This document shows positions 1 through 8,621 of a stretch of 44,141 nucleotides of DNA, one piece after another. Each line of letters begins with the position of its first letter. Within the stretch, counting starts at the first letter, position 1. A program made the translations under genes and the position numbers. Under the pieces are notes generated by a model. The model saw nothing but the letters and a program-made list of their open reading frames with translations. It made no database searches and had not been told where the DNA came from. The stretch covers positions 1-44,141 of the forward strand of contig CALVQY010000009.1 in NCBI GenBank assembly GCA_944358355.1, in the 5' to 3' direction. Source of the stretch: an uncultured Bacilli bacterium (GTDB lineage: Bacteria; Bacillota_I; Bacilli_A; RF39; UBA660).

Positions 1-44
1 TTAACATTTACACCATTATTAATAAGTAAATTTACATCTCTCAT
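1..44 (-). CDS. 5' end of a gene leaving the left edge, possibly an Hpt-domain phosphotransfer protein
   Basis: A minus-strand ATG at 44-42 follows a strong ribosome binding site (AGGAGGG, about 51-57). Only 14 codons are in the window, reading MRDVNLLINNGVNV. It lies about 35 bp downstream of the hybrid histidine kinase gene in the same direction, so it is probably cotranscribed. From memory, Hpt proteins of gut Firmicutes often open with a similar NNGVN segment, and an Hpt or receiver partner would fit beside a hybrid kinase. With so few residues this is a guess. Confidence 0.45.
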   Translation of the reverse strand, partial: MRDVNLLINNGVNV

Positions 45-79
45 AATAATACCCTCCTATACTTAAAGTATAGCATAGT

Positions 80-1939
80 TTAATCATTATTCAAATACTT
101 ATTTATAATATTATCTAACGCTTTACGTTCAATAGGCTTAGGTAAATAACTATTAAATCCTTCACTCAAATACTTCTCTTCCATGCCTGCAATAGCATTT
201 GCAGTAAGAACTACGACAGGTGTATTAAAATTAGGATCTTCTTTTAATTTATGAAAAGTTTCAGTTCCACTCATCTTAGGCATCATATCATCCATAAAGA
301 TTAAGTCATATTTAATAGATTTGACTTTTTCTAAACACTCCGCCCCACTCATACAACTATCAACTGTAATACCATAATCTTCTAAAAGTCTTGTTGCAAC
401 TTTTATATTTAATCTATTATCATCAACAACAAGTACACTCTTACCAATAACATCTTCATCTTTCGCTAGCTCTTCTCTACTTATTTCAAAAGTATCTTCT
501 AGTTTAACATCTGATGGAGCAATTTTTTGATCAATAGACACAGTAAACTTACTTCCTTTACCATATACACTTTGAACAACTAATTCTCCATGCATAAGTT
601 GCACTAATTTTTTAGTAATAGCAAGACCTAGACCAGTACCTTCAATAGTTGTATTTTTATCTTCATCAAGACGTTCAAATTTATCAAATAATTTATCAAT
701 TTTATCACGTTTAATACCAATACCAGTATCTTCAACTGATACTATTAATCTACAAATATCGCCTTTAATTAAAGAATCAACTTTAAAAATAATTTGCCCT
801 TCTTTAGTATATTTAGCAGCATTAGTTAAAATATTAAGAATAACTTGTTTTACTCTTGTATGATCACCATATAATACTTTAGGAATAGTCTCATCTATTT
901 TAACAATTAATTCTATTGGCTTTTCCCCTATTCTTACTTTAGTTAAAGTAGTTAAATCATTAAACATTTTATAAGGATTATAATTATTATTAATAATCTC
1001 TAATTTATTCGCTTCTATTTTTGATATATCTAAAACTCCATTAACTATTTCAAGCAAACTTTCACTTGCCATTAAAATATCATTTACATCTTCTTTAACT
1101 CTAAGAGGTAAATCAGGTTCTTCTTTTAAAGCTTCTGCAAAACCAGTAATAGCATTAAGAGGTGTTCTAATCTCATGAGACATATTTGACAAGAAATCTG
1201 TCTTAGCATTATTAGCTTTCTCTGCTTGAACTTTTGCAATATTTAATTCTTCAATCATCTTAACATCAGGATTTTCAATTGTAAAATAAGTAAGTACTGT
1301 AATAAACGCTGCTGCTGATGTTACAAGTAATATATCTGGGTAAGTTGACTGAATAAAAGCAGCAGTACCTGCAAAAACAATAAAAGCAAAAGCTGGAAGA
1401 TACTTTTTATTTTTTATTTTCTTAATATTAGAAAACATACATGCTAACCACATAACAATACAAGCGGCTGCAATCGAGTAACTGAAAACAGCACTTGGAC
1501 CATAAGTGTACATTTTTTTATGATCGCTATAAATATAAAGTGGCAATAAAAAAACCAAAAGAGAAATAACAGCAAACATTATTAAAAATACATACAATAA
1601 ATTTTTAAAGTAAGAAATATTTTTATTTTCTTTAATTTTAACGTGTCCTGAATTTTTTCTAGAAGAAATAACTAACATATAATATGTAAATGTTATAACC
1701 CATGCTATAATACAAACTAAATAAAATTTACATAAAGGATTAGCAAAAACATTGTTAGGATTAATAAGCGCTACACTAACACTAGCCATGTCTATAATTA
1801 AAGTTATAACGGTTATAACTATTAAAAGACTATATATTCTATTTTCAATAGTGTCATATTTTTTCTTACTAAAATAAATAAATGCAATTAAACCAGTATA
1901 AAAAAGACTTGCTATTTGAAAAAACAAACTACTACTCAC
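80..1939 (-). CDS. Membrane-bound hybrid sensor histidine kinase with C-terminal receiver domain
   Basis: The 619-aa protein starts at GTG 1939, preceded by GAGGTG at 7-nt spacing. Residues 1 to about 225 form roughly seven hydrophobic segments (7TM-type sensor). A HisKA domain follows with H-box SNMSHEIRTPLNA (about 253-265). The HATPase domain has an N-box (ILTNAAKY), G1 (DTGIGI) and G2 (GTGLGLA). The C-terminal receiver (about 500-615) has acidic residues VVDDN and the phosphoacceptor Asp in FMDDMMP. The expected role is autophosphorylation, transfer to its own receiver, then onward transfer through an Hpt protein. No extracellular ligand domain is visible. The signal and output are unknown. 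Confidence 0.93.
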   Translation of the reverse strand: MSSSLFFQIASLFYTGLIAFIYFSKKKYDTIENRIYSLLIVITVITLIIDMASVSVALINPNNVFANPLCKFYLVCIIAWVITFTYYMLVISSRKNSGHVKIKENKNISYFKNLLYVFLIMFAVISLLVFLLPLYIYSDHKKMYTYGPSAVFSYSIAAACIVMWLACMFSNIKKIKNKKYLPAFAFIVFAGTAAFIQSTYPDILLVTSAAAFITVLTYFTIENPDVKMIEELNIAKVQAEKANNAKTDFLSNMSHEIRTPLNAITGFAEALKEEPDLPLRVKEDVNDILMASESLLEIVNGVLDISKIEANKLEIINNNYNPYKMFNDLTTLTKVRIGEKPIELIVKIDETIPKVLYGDHTRVKQVILNILTNAAKYTKEGQIIFKVDSLIKGDICRLIVSVEDTGIGIKRDKIDKLFDKFERLDEDKNTTIEGTGLGLAITKKLVQLMHGELVVQSVYGKGSKFTVSIDQKIAPSDVKLEDTFEISREELAKDEDVIGKSVLVVDDNRLNIKVATRLLEDYGITVDSCMSGAECLEKVKSIKYDLIFMDDMMPKMSGTETFHKLKEDPNFNTPVVVLTANAIAGMEEKYLSEGFNSYLPKPIERKALDNIINKYLNND

Positions 1940-2030
1940 ATTAATTCACCTCTACTATCATTAACATTATAGCACAGTCTAAAAATTAATTTCAATATGT
2001 AGTTTACTTATCTTTAACAAGTCTAATTAT

Positions 2031-3011
2031 TTACCATTTTTTCTTATTAAGAATTTTAACTTCTCGTTCACATTCCAAACCATGAACAGAACTTATATTA
2101 GGTATTAGTGAATAAATATCATCTTTATTGATAATACCATTTTCACAAATTTTTTCTAATTTCTCAACTATATAAGCACCATCTTCCAAAGCTTTTAAAT
2201 ATAAATCTATAAAAGACTCTCTTGAAACAATGCTAGCATCAGTCGGATTCGCCCATTCTTCATGATTAAGATTTAAATAAGGTATAACTTCATCATAATC
2301 TCTATGATAAGAGAAAGCTTTAGAACATTTAGCAAAAGGCCCTAATACCTTATCAAAAAATTGTGTTTTCAAGCCCCAACTATCATATTTCATTAATCGC
2401 ATATAAAATGCTAATTGTTTAAAAGCTTTTTTGAATATTGGTCCTCCTCCAGATATATTGTATGTACCTATTAAACTATCATCAATTGTTTTTATAAGTT
2501 CATTGCTAATCAATGATTCATCTATCTCAAAATCTTTATAGACTCTATAGTTCTTAGCATCTTTACCTTCAAATGTTTCCATCATATAAATATCAAGTAA
2601 ATTTTCTACAACTCCATGATTCCATATTTTTGTCTCAGGGTCCCTTACATGGTCACCTGAATAATAAATTATTTGTGGATGTGTATAAGCATCAAGTAAA
2701 TGATGCATTACATATCCAGGCCCTATAAATAGTCTTACATCCTCTAACTCAAGACTTCCTGTCTCCTTAGCGGTATTTAAATAATTATATACAAATTCTT
2801 GAAATTTATGTTCTTGTAGCTCAACAGATAAATCTATATTAGCATCACGAACTTTACTATTATAAAAATCATAATAAATTAAGAAATCATGTCCTTGTAC
2901 AAAAATATTATATTTGTCATAATTAGGAAATGAATCTAGTGTTTTTTTGCTTAATTTTCCTTTTAAATCTTTATAAAATATATCATGTGTTTTTGGTCCT
3001 GGCATAGTCAT
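2031..3011 (-). CDS. Zinc-dependent phospholipase C-like protein
   Basis: A roughly 326-aa protein with the histidine/aspartate layout of the zinc phospholipase C / S1-P1 nuclease fold. It has an N-terminal PGPKTH metal-ligand segment, a GHD motif (VQGHDFL), and HHLLDAYTHP followed by GDH. These residues would bind the Zn ions. No signal peptide or membrane segment is seen, so any lipid or phosphoester substrate would be cytosolic or reached in an unknown way. The first in-frame start (TTG 3029) lies before the GGGGG ribosome site at 3016-3020. The usable starts are ATG 3011 (4-nt spacing) or ATG 3005 (10-nt). The gene overlaps the 3' end of the upstream YiiX-like gene by up to 29 nt, so the two are probably translationally coupled. 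Confidence 0.75.
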   Translation of the reverse strand: MTMPGPKTHDIFYKDLKGKLSKKTLDSFPNYDKYNIFVQGHDFLIYYDFYNSKVRDANIDLSVELQEHKFQEFVYNYLNTAKETGSLELEDVRLFIGPGYVMHHLLDAYTHPQIIYYSGDHVRDPETKIWNHGVVENLLDIYMMETFEGKDAKNYRVYKDFEIDESLISNELIKTIDDSLIGTYNISGGGPIFKKAFKQLAFYMRLMKYDSWGLKTQFFDKVLGPFAKCSKAFSYHRDYDEVIPYLNLNHEEWANPTDASIVSRESFIDLYLKALEDGAYIVEKLEKICENGIINKDDIYSLIPNISSVHGLECEREVKILNKKKW

Positions 3012-3672
3012 CAATCCCCCTTTTATCAAAACTATACTGCCTATCTTTTATCAATATTTTACTTTTATCATCTTCAACATAACCTGGATATTCTAAATCA
3101 TTATAATATGGATACTCAACTACTTGTCCTTCATAAATAATATTATCTTCCAAAGCTCCATAAAAATCAAAAGGTCTAACATCCTTAGGTTCTTTGTTAT
3201 CAAATAAATATATACCAGCTTCTTTCAAGACAGTAGCAACCCATTGTGAACAGAAAAAGCTATCTTTTGAAGCTATACCTCGACCAAACATTATCATTGA
3301 TATTATTCCGACAAAATTATAAGAATATTCATCTCTATGAGTCCAATAGTAATCCATAAGATTAGATATCTTCTTATATTGTTCTAAGCTTACAGGTAAT
3401 TCCATCACTGCAATCTTACTTTCATCTTTATTAAGGGCAAAGACATCTTTTCTAATATCTTCTTTAATAAAACCACAATTCAAAGGATTATTTATCTCAC
3501 GTCTTGCAAGACTCATCATATTACCTAATTTTTTATCTCTAGATAAAGATGTATGAGAATAACAATCACCATCATATCTATTCCAAAATTTTAAAGATGC
3601 CCGCCATTTTATAATTCTTCCCGGTACAGTATTAGTAAAACTATCTACTATATAAATATTTTGTTTATCCAT
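2983..3672 (-). CDS. Permuted papain-fold (YiiX/NlpC-P60-related) hydrolase
   Basis: This 229-aa protein has the order of catalytic parts expected of circularly permuted NlpC/P60 (YiiX/YaeF-like) enzymes: an early His in CYSHTSLS (about residues 38-45) and a late nucleophile Cys in FFCSQWVATVLKEAGI (about 140-155). Family members act as amidases or thioesterases, or acylate lipids. The substrate cannot be told here. No signal peptide is seen. The ribosome site GAGAGG precedes ATG 3672. It overlaps the downstream phospholipase-C-like gene, which suggests the two products act on the same kind of substrate, perhaps a lipid. That is inference. Confidence 0.7.
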   Translation of the reverse strand: MDKQNIYIVDSFTNTVPGRIIKWRASLKFWNRYDGDCYSHTSLSRDKKLGNMMSLARREINNPLNCGFIKEDIRKDVFALNKDESKIAVMELPVSLEQYKKISNLMDYYWTHRDEYSYNFVGIISMIMFGRGIASKDSFFCSQWVATVLKEAGIYLFDNKEPKDVRPFDFYGALEDNIIYEGQVVEYPYYNDLEYPGYVEDDKSKILIKDRQYSFDKRGIDDYARTKNT

Positions 3673-3690
3673 AATGAAACCTCTCTATTC

Positions 3691-4347
3691 TTATCGTTTA
3701 ATATTTACTTTTACTGCTTCTTCTCCATTCTTACTGTTATAAATACTGCCCCCAACTATAAGAATATCTTTAACATAATCTATTATTTCTTCATCAGTTG
3801 AATAAAAATTACCTGTTACAACATCAATATTTCCAAGTTGCTCTTTATTAATACCTGTTGTCGTATATAAATTACCAACTACGATTTTCAATGAATCTAA
3901 ATAAGAAAAATCATGAAGTTTTTCTAAATGAAGATTACCATAGAAAATCTGAATATTTTTTATGTTTTCCTTAGGTGTTGTAGCATCATATTGAAAATCA
4001 TTTACATATGCCTTAAATTCTCCTGATGATTCAATAAATTTTGTAAAATCGCCTGTTATCTCTTCTTTAGGTATATCGAATAACTCATGTACTGACTCTC
4101 TTTTTTGTTCTGTCTCAACATAATCAAAGTACATAGCTCTCAAAGAATTTACAAAAACTTTAGAAATCCTAACCCCCCTCGAAATAAAATTATTTTTGAT
4201 TCCCTTTTGAAAATATATTTTCTCTAGCAAGTTTATATTTCTCATCATTATTTTATCACAAGTACGTTTATTATACTTATCACTTACAAGCACAGAGGCT
4301 TTAACTAAGTTTTTTAAATCACCTCTTGCAAAATCTAACTTATCCAT
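3691..4347 (-). CDS. Hypothetical protein with C-terminal GNLY-type repeats
   Basis: 218 aa with no recognised family. The N-terminal half is charged and helical. The C-terminal half (about 125-210) carries four successive repeats of about 20 residues with cores FYGNLHL, VVGNLYT, VTGNFYS and VGGSIYN, like rungs of a small beta-solenoid or LRR-like fold. It starts at ATG 4347 after AGGGGG. It is the second gene of a four-gene operon and lies 18 bp upstream of the YiiX-like gene. A binding or immunity-type role would fit the shape but is not shown. Confidence 0.7.
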   Translation of the reverse strand: MDKLDFARGDLKNLVKASVLVSDKYNKRTCDKIMMRNINLLEKIYFQKGIKNNFISRGVRISKVFVNSLRAMYFDYVETEQKRESVHELFDIPKEEITGDFTKFIESSGEFKAYVNDFQYDATTPKENIKNIQIFYGNLHLEKLHDFSYLDSLKIVVGNLYTTTGINKEQLGNIDVVTGNFYSTDEEIIDYVKDILIVGGSIYNSKNGEEAVKVNIKR

Positions 4348-4369
4348 ATTTCCCCCTATTAATTATCAA

Positions 4370-4555
4370 TTATTTTTTCTCTAATTCATCATAAGCATAA
4401 GATTTTACTATACCATTAATCTTAACTTGATAAATATTACCTATTTTCATTACTACTATTCCATTTTCTTTAGTTTCTTTAATTATCACTTCACTACCAG
4501 TCTCAATTTCATCATCTGTATCATCAAAACTAGTATTTTTGACAATTAATCCCAT
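4370..4555 (-). CDS. Small conserved-looking 61-aa protein of unknown function
   Basis: First gene of the operon that runs down to 2031. An in-frame TTG at 4564 overlaps the ribosome site AAAGGG, so ATG 4555 is the better start (61 aa). The sequence is rich in short beta strands (GSEVIIKE, IVVMKIGNIYQVKINGI), resembling a compact SH3/KOW-like barrel. It has no signal peptide or membrane segment. The function is unknown. Confidence 0.65.
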   Translation of the reverse strand: MGLIVKNTSFDDTDDEIETGSEVIIKETKENGIVVMKIGNIYQVKINGIVKSYAYDELEKK

Positions 4556-4580
4556 ATATACCAATCCCTTTCTTGCCTAT

Positions 4581-4608
4581 ATTATATACCATTATCGTAA
4601 TTTGTCAA
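4581..4608 (-). promoter_or_regulatory. Sigma-A-type promoter for the operon 4555-2031
   Basis: On the minus strand a consensus TTGACA (4603-4608) and TATAAT (4581-4586) are separated by 16 bp. The transcript should begin near 4574, just before the AAAGGG ribosome site of the 61-aa gene. Confidence 0.75.
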
Positions 4609-5150
4609 ACAAAAGTTTATTTTTTTAACTATTTATGCTAATATTTAAGTAAATTGAGGTGGATTATGGAAGAAATATTAGAACTATTAGATAATAAAAG
4701 AATTGAGTATAAAATGATTAAACATAAAAGAGTCTATACTATAAAGGAAATTAAAGATATTAATTTAAATAAAGTTGGCCTTATACCTAAGAATATATTT
4801 TTAAGAATACTAGTGACAAAGCACATTATTTAGTTACTTGTCATCCTGACAAAAAGGTAGATATCAAAAAGCTTGCTAAAGACTTAGGTAGTACACGTCT
4901 TTCTTTTGGAAGTCCCGAAAGATTAAAGAAATATCTAAAAGTAGAAAAAGGCTCTGTTTCACCTCTAGGCTTTATTTATGATAAAAACTCTGATGTTACT
5001 TTGTCTTTGATAAAGAGTTAATTAATAAGACTATAGGAGTTCATCCTAATAGAAATGATTATACTATATTTATTAGATTTAATGATTTAATTAAGTTAAT
5101 AGAAGAACATGATAATAAAATATTTTATTTAGATATATAAAAAGATAGAA
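4609..5150 (+). repeat. Left copy of a ~540-bp direct repeat (YbaK-type gene with flanks)
   Basis: Begins at ACAAAAGTTTATTTTTTT and runs through the gene and its ribosome site to AAAGATAGAA just after the stop. It matches 9249-9791 in the same orientation over its whole length. In the first 144 coding bases I count about 18 substitutions, roughly 87% identity. The two copies bound a 4.1-kb block. Confidence 0.9.
4666..5140 (+). pseudogene. Frameshifted copy of the YbaK-domain aminoacyl-tRNA deacylase gene
   Basis: Base-by-base comparison with the intact gene at 9305-9781 (477 nt) shows the same start, ribosome site and end, but 475 nt. Two single-base deletions, near 4816 (in the segment for LRNANGK) and near 5000 (in SEVIFVFDK), break the frame. 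Even if translated, only the first 50 or so residues would be made. It is a dead paralog. Confidence 0.9.
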
Positions 5151-5500
5151 CACGGATTGTATTCTAACTTTTTTTGTGGAAATATTTATTTCTCCAATAT
5201 ATAATATAGAACTATACATACTATCATATAGATTTCTTGGATTACCGTATAAGTTTTTTTGTTCTAAATTAAATAAAAGTTTACCACTGTTTAACTTTTT
5301 TTAATCTTATATTAACACAAAATTATATATCATTAATTTTTTCTTTAGCAAAAGAAAAGGCTGCTTTCAATATAACTACATTTTATATGAAACAACTCAT
5401 TTTTATAGCTACATTTCATTTTCTATAATATTACTATATTTTAGATATTTTTCCCTTTCTAACTTATTTTAAAAACATTCAATCAACATCTTACACATAA
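5141..5500. other. Intergenic AT-rich stretch without a gene
   Basis: 360 bp between the dead deacylase copy and the S51 gene, which converge here. Two weak hairpins followed by T-runs could stop plus-strand transcription: TAGAACAC...GTATTCTAAC with a T-run near 5148-5176, and AAAGTT...AACTTT with a T-run near 5276-5302. No ORF with a ribosome site, no tRNA and no longer repeat was seen. Confidence 0.5.
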
Positions 5501-6187
5501 TTAACCATCAACAATATCTTTCTTAAAATTAGCAAAATTATGATATTCAAACTTTCTACCTTTAAATATCATATATTTTTTATTTCCTATAATACTCATT
5601 TTATTATTTTCTATCAATATAACATCTTCTTCGGGTAAATATATTACTTTTTCCTTAATTGAAAAATTTTGCAAATACTTTTTATTTTTCTTTAAATTCC
5701 TATTCTTTAAATGACATAAAATCGAATAATTATTTAATAAATTAAATCCTTTAGTATCTTTCAACCCAACAGTATTTTTATCATCTAACAAACAAGTATT
5801 TATATCTTTACCAAAAATAATTGCACCAGCACTACCACCAAATACTATACCATTATTTTTTAAATAGTTTTCTATTTTCTCAAAATTATTATTCTGTTTC
5901 AATTCATAGAGCAATTTATATGTATTGCCTCCACCTATAAATATAGCACTATAATTATATAAATTTTTCACAGATAATTCTTCTGAGGATCTAACCATTT
6001 CAAAATTAGATAATCCCATATATTTAATTTCTTCTTTAAACCAATTGTAGCAACTATTATATCTAGATTCATCCATAGCAAGAGGAACATATAAAATTGG
6101 TTTAGACTTATCTAAATTATTAGAAAAACTCAATAATGCAGATATTATTTGTTTAGAAGAACCTCCTCCACATAAATATAATTTCAT
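5501..6187 (-). CDS. Peptidase E-like (S51 family) serine hydrolase
   Basis: 228 aa with the S51 class-I-glutamine-amidotransferase-like fold: IGGGNTYKLL (about 84-93) and the nucleophile elbow FGGSAGAI with Ser119. A downstream His (LCHLK, about 159) and Glu (LPEEDV, about 186-187) sit where the peptidase E triad is expected. Peptidase E cuts Asp-Xaa dipeptides and cyanophycinases share the fold; the substrate here is unknown. It starts at ATG 6187 after GGGAGG, 11 bp downstream of the AlaRS-like gene, as the last gene of a three-gene operon with the methionine adenosyltransferase. In that setting it could process or detoxify an aminoacyl or peptidyl product (inference). Confidence 0.85.
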   Translation of the reverse strand: MKLYLCGGGSSKQIISALLSFSNNLDKSKPILYVPLAMDESRYNSCYNWFKEEIKYMGLSNFEMVRSSEELSVKNLYNYSAIFIGGGNTYKLLYELKQNNNFEKIENYLKNNGIVFGGSAGAIIFGKDINTCLLDDKNTVGLKDTKGFNLLNNYSILCHLKNRNLKKNKKYLQNFSIKEKVIYLPEEDVILIENNKMSIIGNKKYMIFKGRKFEYHNFANFKKDIVDG

Positions 6188-6198
6188 AGCAATCCTCC

Positions 6199-7197
6199 CT
6201 ATCTTATTATTTTTTTTACTTTTTCTGCTTCAACACCAGCCGATAATAACCTTTTTTTTAATTCTTCCCTAGATACATTAATTTTTATACCAGATAAGTT
6301 ATTATAACCATCTTCTATTAATTTATTAATAATTAATCTATTGCAATTCCTAGTATATTCATTAATCATTACTCCAACATCTATATATTTATCCACTTCC
6401 TGCCAATCTTTCCAATATCTAATAGATTCCATTAAATACTGCTTTTCCAAATTAGAAAATTCATTTCCATCTAAAACATTAGCTAACTTTTTAGAAAACT
6501 GTCTTGCTCGATAACCGGAGTTTTTATTTGAAGGTTTAACATTATTTATAGCAAGTAAAGAAAGGACAGATAAATATGCCTTGACCATTGGAGATAATGA
6601 TGAACTATCACTATATAAATCATAATACGAACCATGATTAACACTCCATCTTATTCTTTCTAAACCAAAACCAACATCACTCATAGTATCAAGACCAATT
6701 TTTTTACCATTCTTTGTTATGCTAGTAAAAAAAGTAGTATCACCTAATTCAATATTATTATTATAATAATAGAATGTTTTTCTTCCTAAAACTTCTAAAT
6801 CACCCCAAGTACGTTCATACTCTTTGCTTCTTGAAGAGATATTTAAAGGATGCATGCCTAATTTATAAAAAAGTTCTAACCAATCTTTAACTAAATCATT
6901 ATGTTCTTTCTCAGATATATTAAAACCAGCTGACGTAGAATTTATAAAAGCTACTGATGACCCCTCAGAAATTGAGTTTACAAATTGTGTTCTTATAACA
7001 GGCTGTGATAAATATATTTTTTTACTAGCATTATCATTTAATTTTGAATTTATATAATCAAAAAGTATCGGTTGAATACCGGCTGTAATAAACACAGTAT
7101 CATAATTATTTACAATTTGATAAGGTTTTACACAATTATAACCTCTTTCCAAAAAATATTTTTTTAAATCATTTGCTATCAACAATCTTATTTTCAT
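6199..7197 (-). CDS. Stand-alone alanyl-tRNA-synthetase-like class II adenylate-forming domain
   Basis: 332 aa, against about 870 for full AlaRS. Similarity is to the AlaRS catalytic core: FITAGIQPILFDY matches the TNAGMNQF region, SQPVIRTQF (about 64-72) matches the SQKCIR motif-2 region, NISEKEHNDLVKDWLELFYKLG matches the following helix, and SDVGFGLERIRW (about 173-184) is a good class II motif 3. A helical tail ends the protein. The tRNA-recognition, editing and C-Ala domains are absent, so it is unlikely to charge tRNA-Ala normally. It may adenylate an amino acid or transfer it to something else. It sits 16 bp after the methionine adenosyltransferase gene and 11 bp before the S51 gene. 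The ribosome site is weak. Alternative: a degenerate paralog with a regulatory role. Confidence 0.75.
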   Translation of the reverse strand: MKIRLLIANDLKKYFLERGYNCVKPYQIVNNYDTVFITAGIQPILFDYINSKLNDNASKKIYLSQPVIRTQFVNSISEGSSVAFINSTSAGFNISEKEHNDLVKDWLELFYKLGMHPLNISSRSKEYERTWGDLEVLGRKTFYYYNNNIELGDTTFFTSITKNGKKIGLDTMSDVGFGLERIRWSVNHGSYYDLYSDSSSLSPMVKAYLSVLSLLAINNVKPSNKNSGYRARQFSKKLANVLDGNEFSNLEKQYLMESIRYWKDWQEVDKYIDVGVMINEYTRNCNRLIINKLIEDGYNNLSGIKINVSREELKKRLLSAGVEAEKVKKIIR

Positions 7198-7213
7198 TAA
7201 TAAATCACTTCTT

Positions 7214-8467
7214 TCAATAACTATTAACTTTCAACTTACCATTAATTAAATCTTCTGTGATTTTGTTATGATTATTTATCACTTCTTTAACTAAAACATC
7301 AATTTGTTTTTTTACTTCAAGAGATACATCTTCATTTAACTCCACACTAATATTCCAAGGCTTAAGAATAGAATCTCCCATTTTAGATGTACAAAACACA
7401 ACATTCTCGATATTATAAATTTCAAATATTTTTTCACTTATAACATCACCTATAGCTGTAAAAAGTTTCCCAGTATGATAAACAGGATTTTTTCCGCATG
7501 GAGCTTCCATACTAAAGTTTCTACTAAATGGAATAACCCCTCTAGAGCGATTGCCACGACCAACTGCTCCTTCATCACCACTTTCAACTGCACTTCCTAT
7601 AGCAGTAAGGTATAAATCATTTTTTTCATAGTTATCACGTGTATTTAAAAAAATAGTGATTTCATTATTTTTAAATTCTTGTCTTGCAATTTCTTCTATA
7701 TCAGATTTTATCTTCTCAATCTTATTTTTATAATCATCTAAATTCACCACATATAAAGAAATTAAAGGTACACAACATGTAATTTCGATTATTTGTTCTT
7801 TTCTAATTCCCATTACTTTAATATCAGTTCCAACCCAAGGAAACTTAGATTTATACTCCTGTGAATTTAGTTCATGCTCAATATTTAAAACAGTCCTTTC
7901 TAATTTACTCATTGGATAATAACTTACAGTAGTAGATGTATCATTGCATCTTAAAAAATTATTATGTCTTAAGATGTCTTTTTCATCAAGAGCTTCATAA
8001 AATTTTTTTCTTTCATTTTTAGTTGTTTCATCATCATTATAGACTACTCCAGGTCCTTCATTATGATGTGTATTATCAATTATTGATAAAAAATTATCAA
8101 CATCTAGCAACGGAAAAAGCTCTTTAAAATAACTTTTAACTGTATTTTCTACAATAGACATATAATCTATTTTTTCTTCTTTATATCGATTAGTAAATCT
8201 TCCATTTATTAATACCTTTATAGGTTCAAGCATCTCACTTTTTCCAAAACGAACTTTTGACCCACCACCCAAAATAGACAATTTATCTATCATGTGTCGC
8301 AAAATCACACCATATTTTTCCATACAATATTTTGAATAATTTGATGATATTTTTTCTGCTAATGTATCGCAAATATTATCAGGATGACCCTTTCCTTTAG
8401 TTTCTACAACCTCAAATTGATTGTCATCTATTTTTTCTTTTTTATTTACATAAATATATGTATTCAT
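7214..8467 (-). CDS. Archaeal-type S-adenosylmethionine synthetase (methionine adenosyltransferase)
   Basis: About 417 aa with motifs of the archaeal MAT family (distinct from bacterial MetK): ETKGKGHPDNICD near the N-terminus, ILGGGSKVRFG, the central NEGPG, and GSAVESGDEGAVGRGNRSRG followed by SMEAPCGKNPVYHTGKLF. It should make SAM from ATP and methionine, or an analogue from a methionine-like substrate. ATG 8482 lies before the ribosome site AGGAGG, so ATG 8467 is the real start. It is the first gene of an operon with the AlaRS-like and S51 genes. No SAM riboswitch is visible in the short leader. Presence of this family in a bacterium, in such company, suggests an acquired special-purpose enzyme rather than the housekeeping synthetase. 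Confidence 0.9.
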   Translation of the reverse strand: MNTYIYVNKKEKIDDNQFEVVETKGKGHPDNICDTLAEKISSNYSKYCMEKYGVILRHMIDKLSILGGGSKVRFGKSEMLEPIKVLINGRFTNRYKEEKIDYMSIVENTVKSYFKELFPLLDVDNFLSIIDNTHHNEGPGVVYNDDETTKNERKKFYEALDEKDILRHNNFLRCNDTSTTVSYYPMSKLERTVLNIEHELNSQEYKSKFPWVGTDIKVMGIRKEQIIEITCCVPLISLYVVNLDDYKNKIEKIKSDIEEIARQEFKNNEITIFLNTRDNYEKNDLYLTAIGSAVESGDEGAVGRGNRSRGVIPFSRNFSMEAPCGKNPVYHTGKLFTAIGDVISEKIFEIYNIENVVFCTSKMGDSILKPWNISVELNEDVSLEVKKQIDVLVKEVINNHNKITEDLINGKLKVNSY

Positions 8468-8621
8468 TTTTCCTCCTATCATATAACATAATTATTTTAT
8501 TATATTATACTATTATTTTCTTCTATACTAGTTTATTTTTGCTTTTGTAATTTTTACTTTATTTAGTCATTCTTCTATAGGACCATAAGATAAAATATCT
8601 GTGATAATCCTTTCCCTGCCT

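Noticed and set aside
8468..8621. SAM riboswitch before the methionine adenosyltransferase gene
   Set aside because: The leader before 8467 is short and AT-rich. No S-box or other SAM-binding fold could be recognised.
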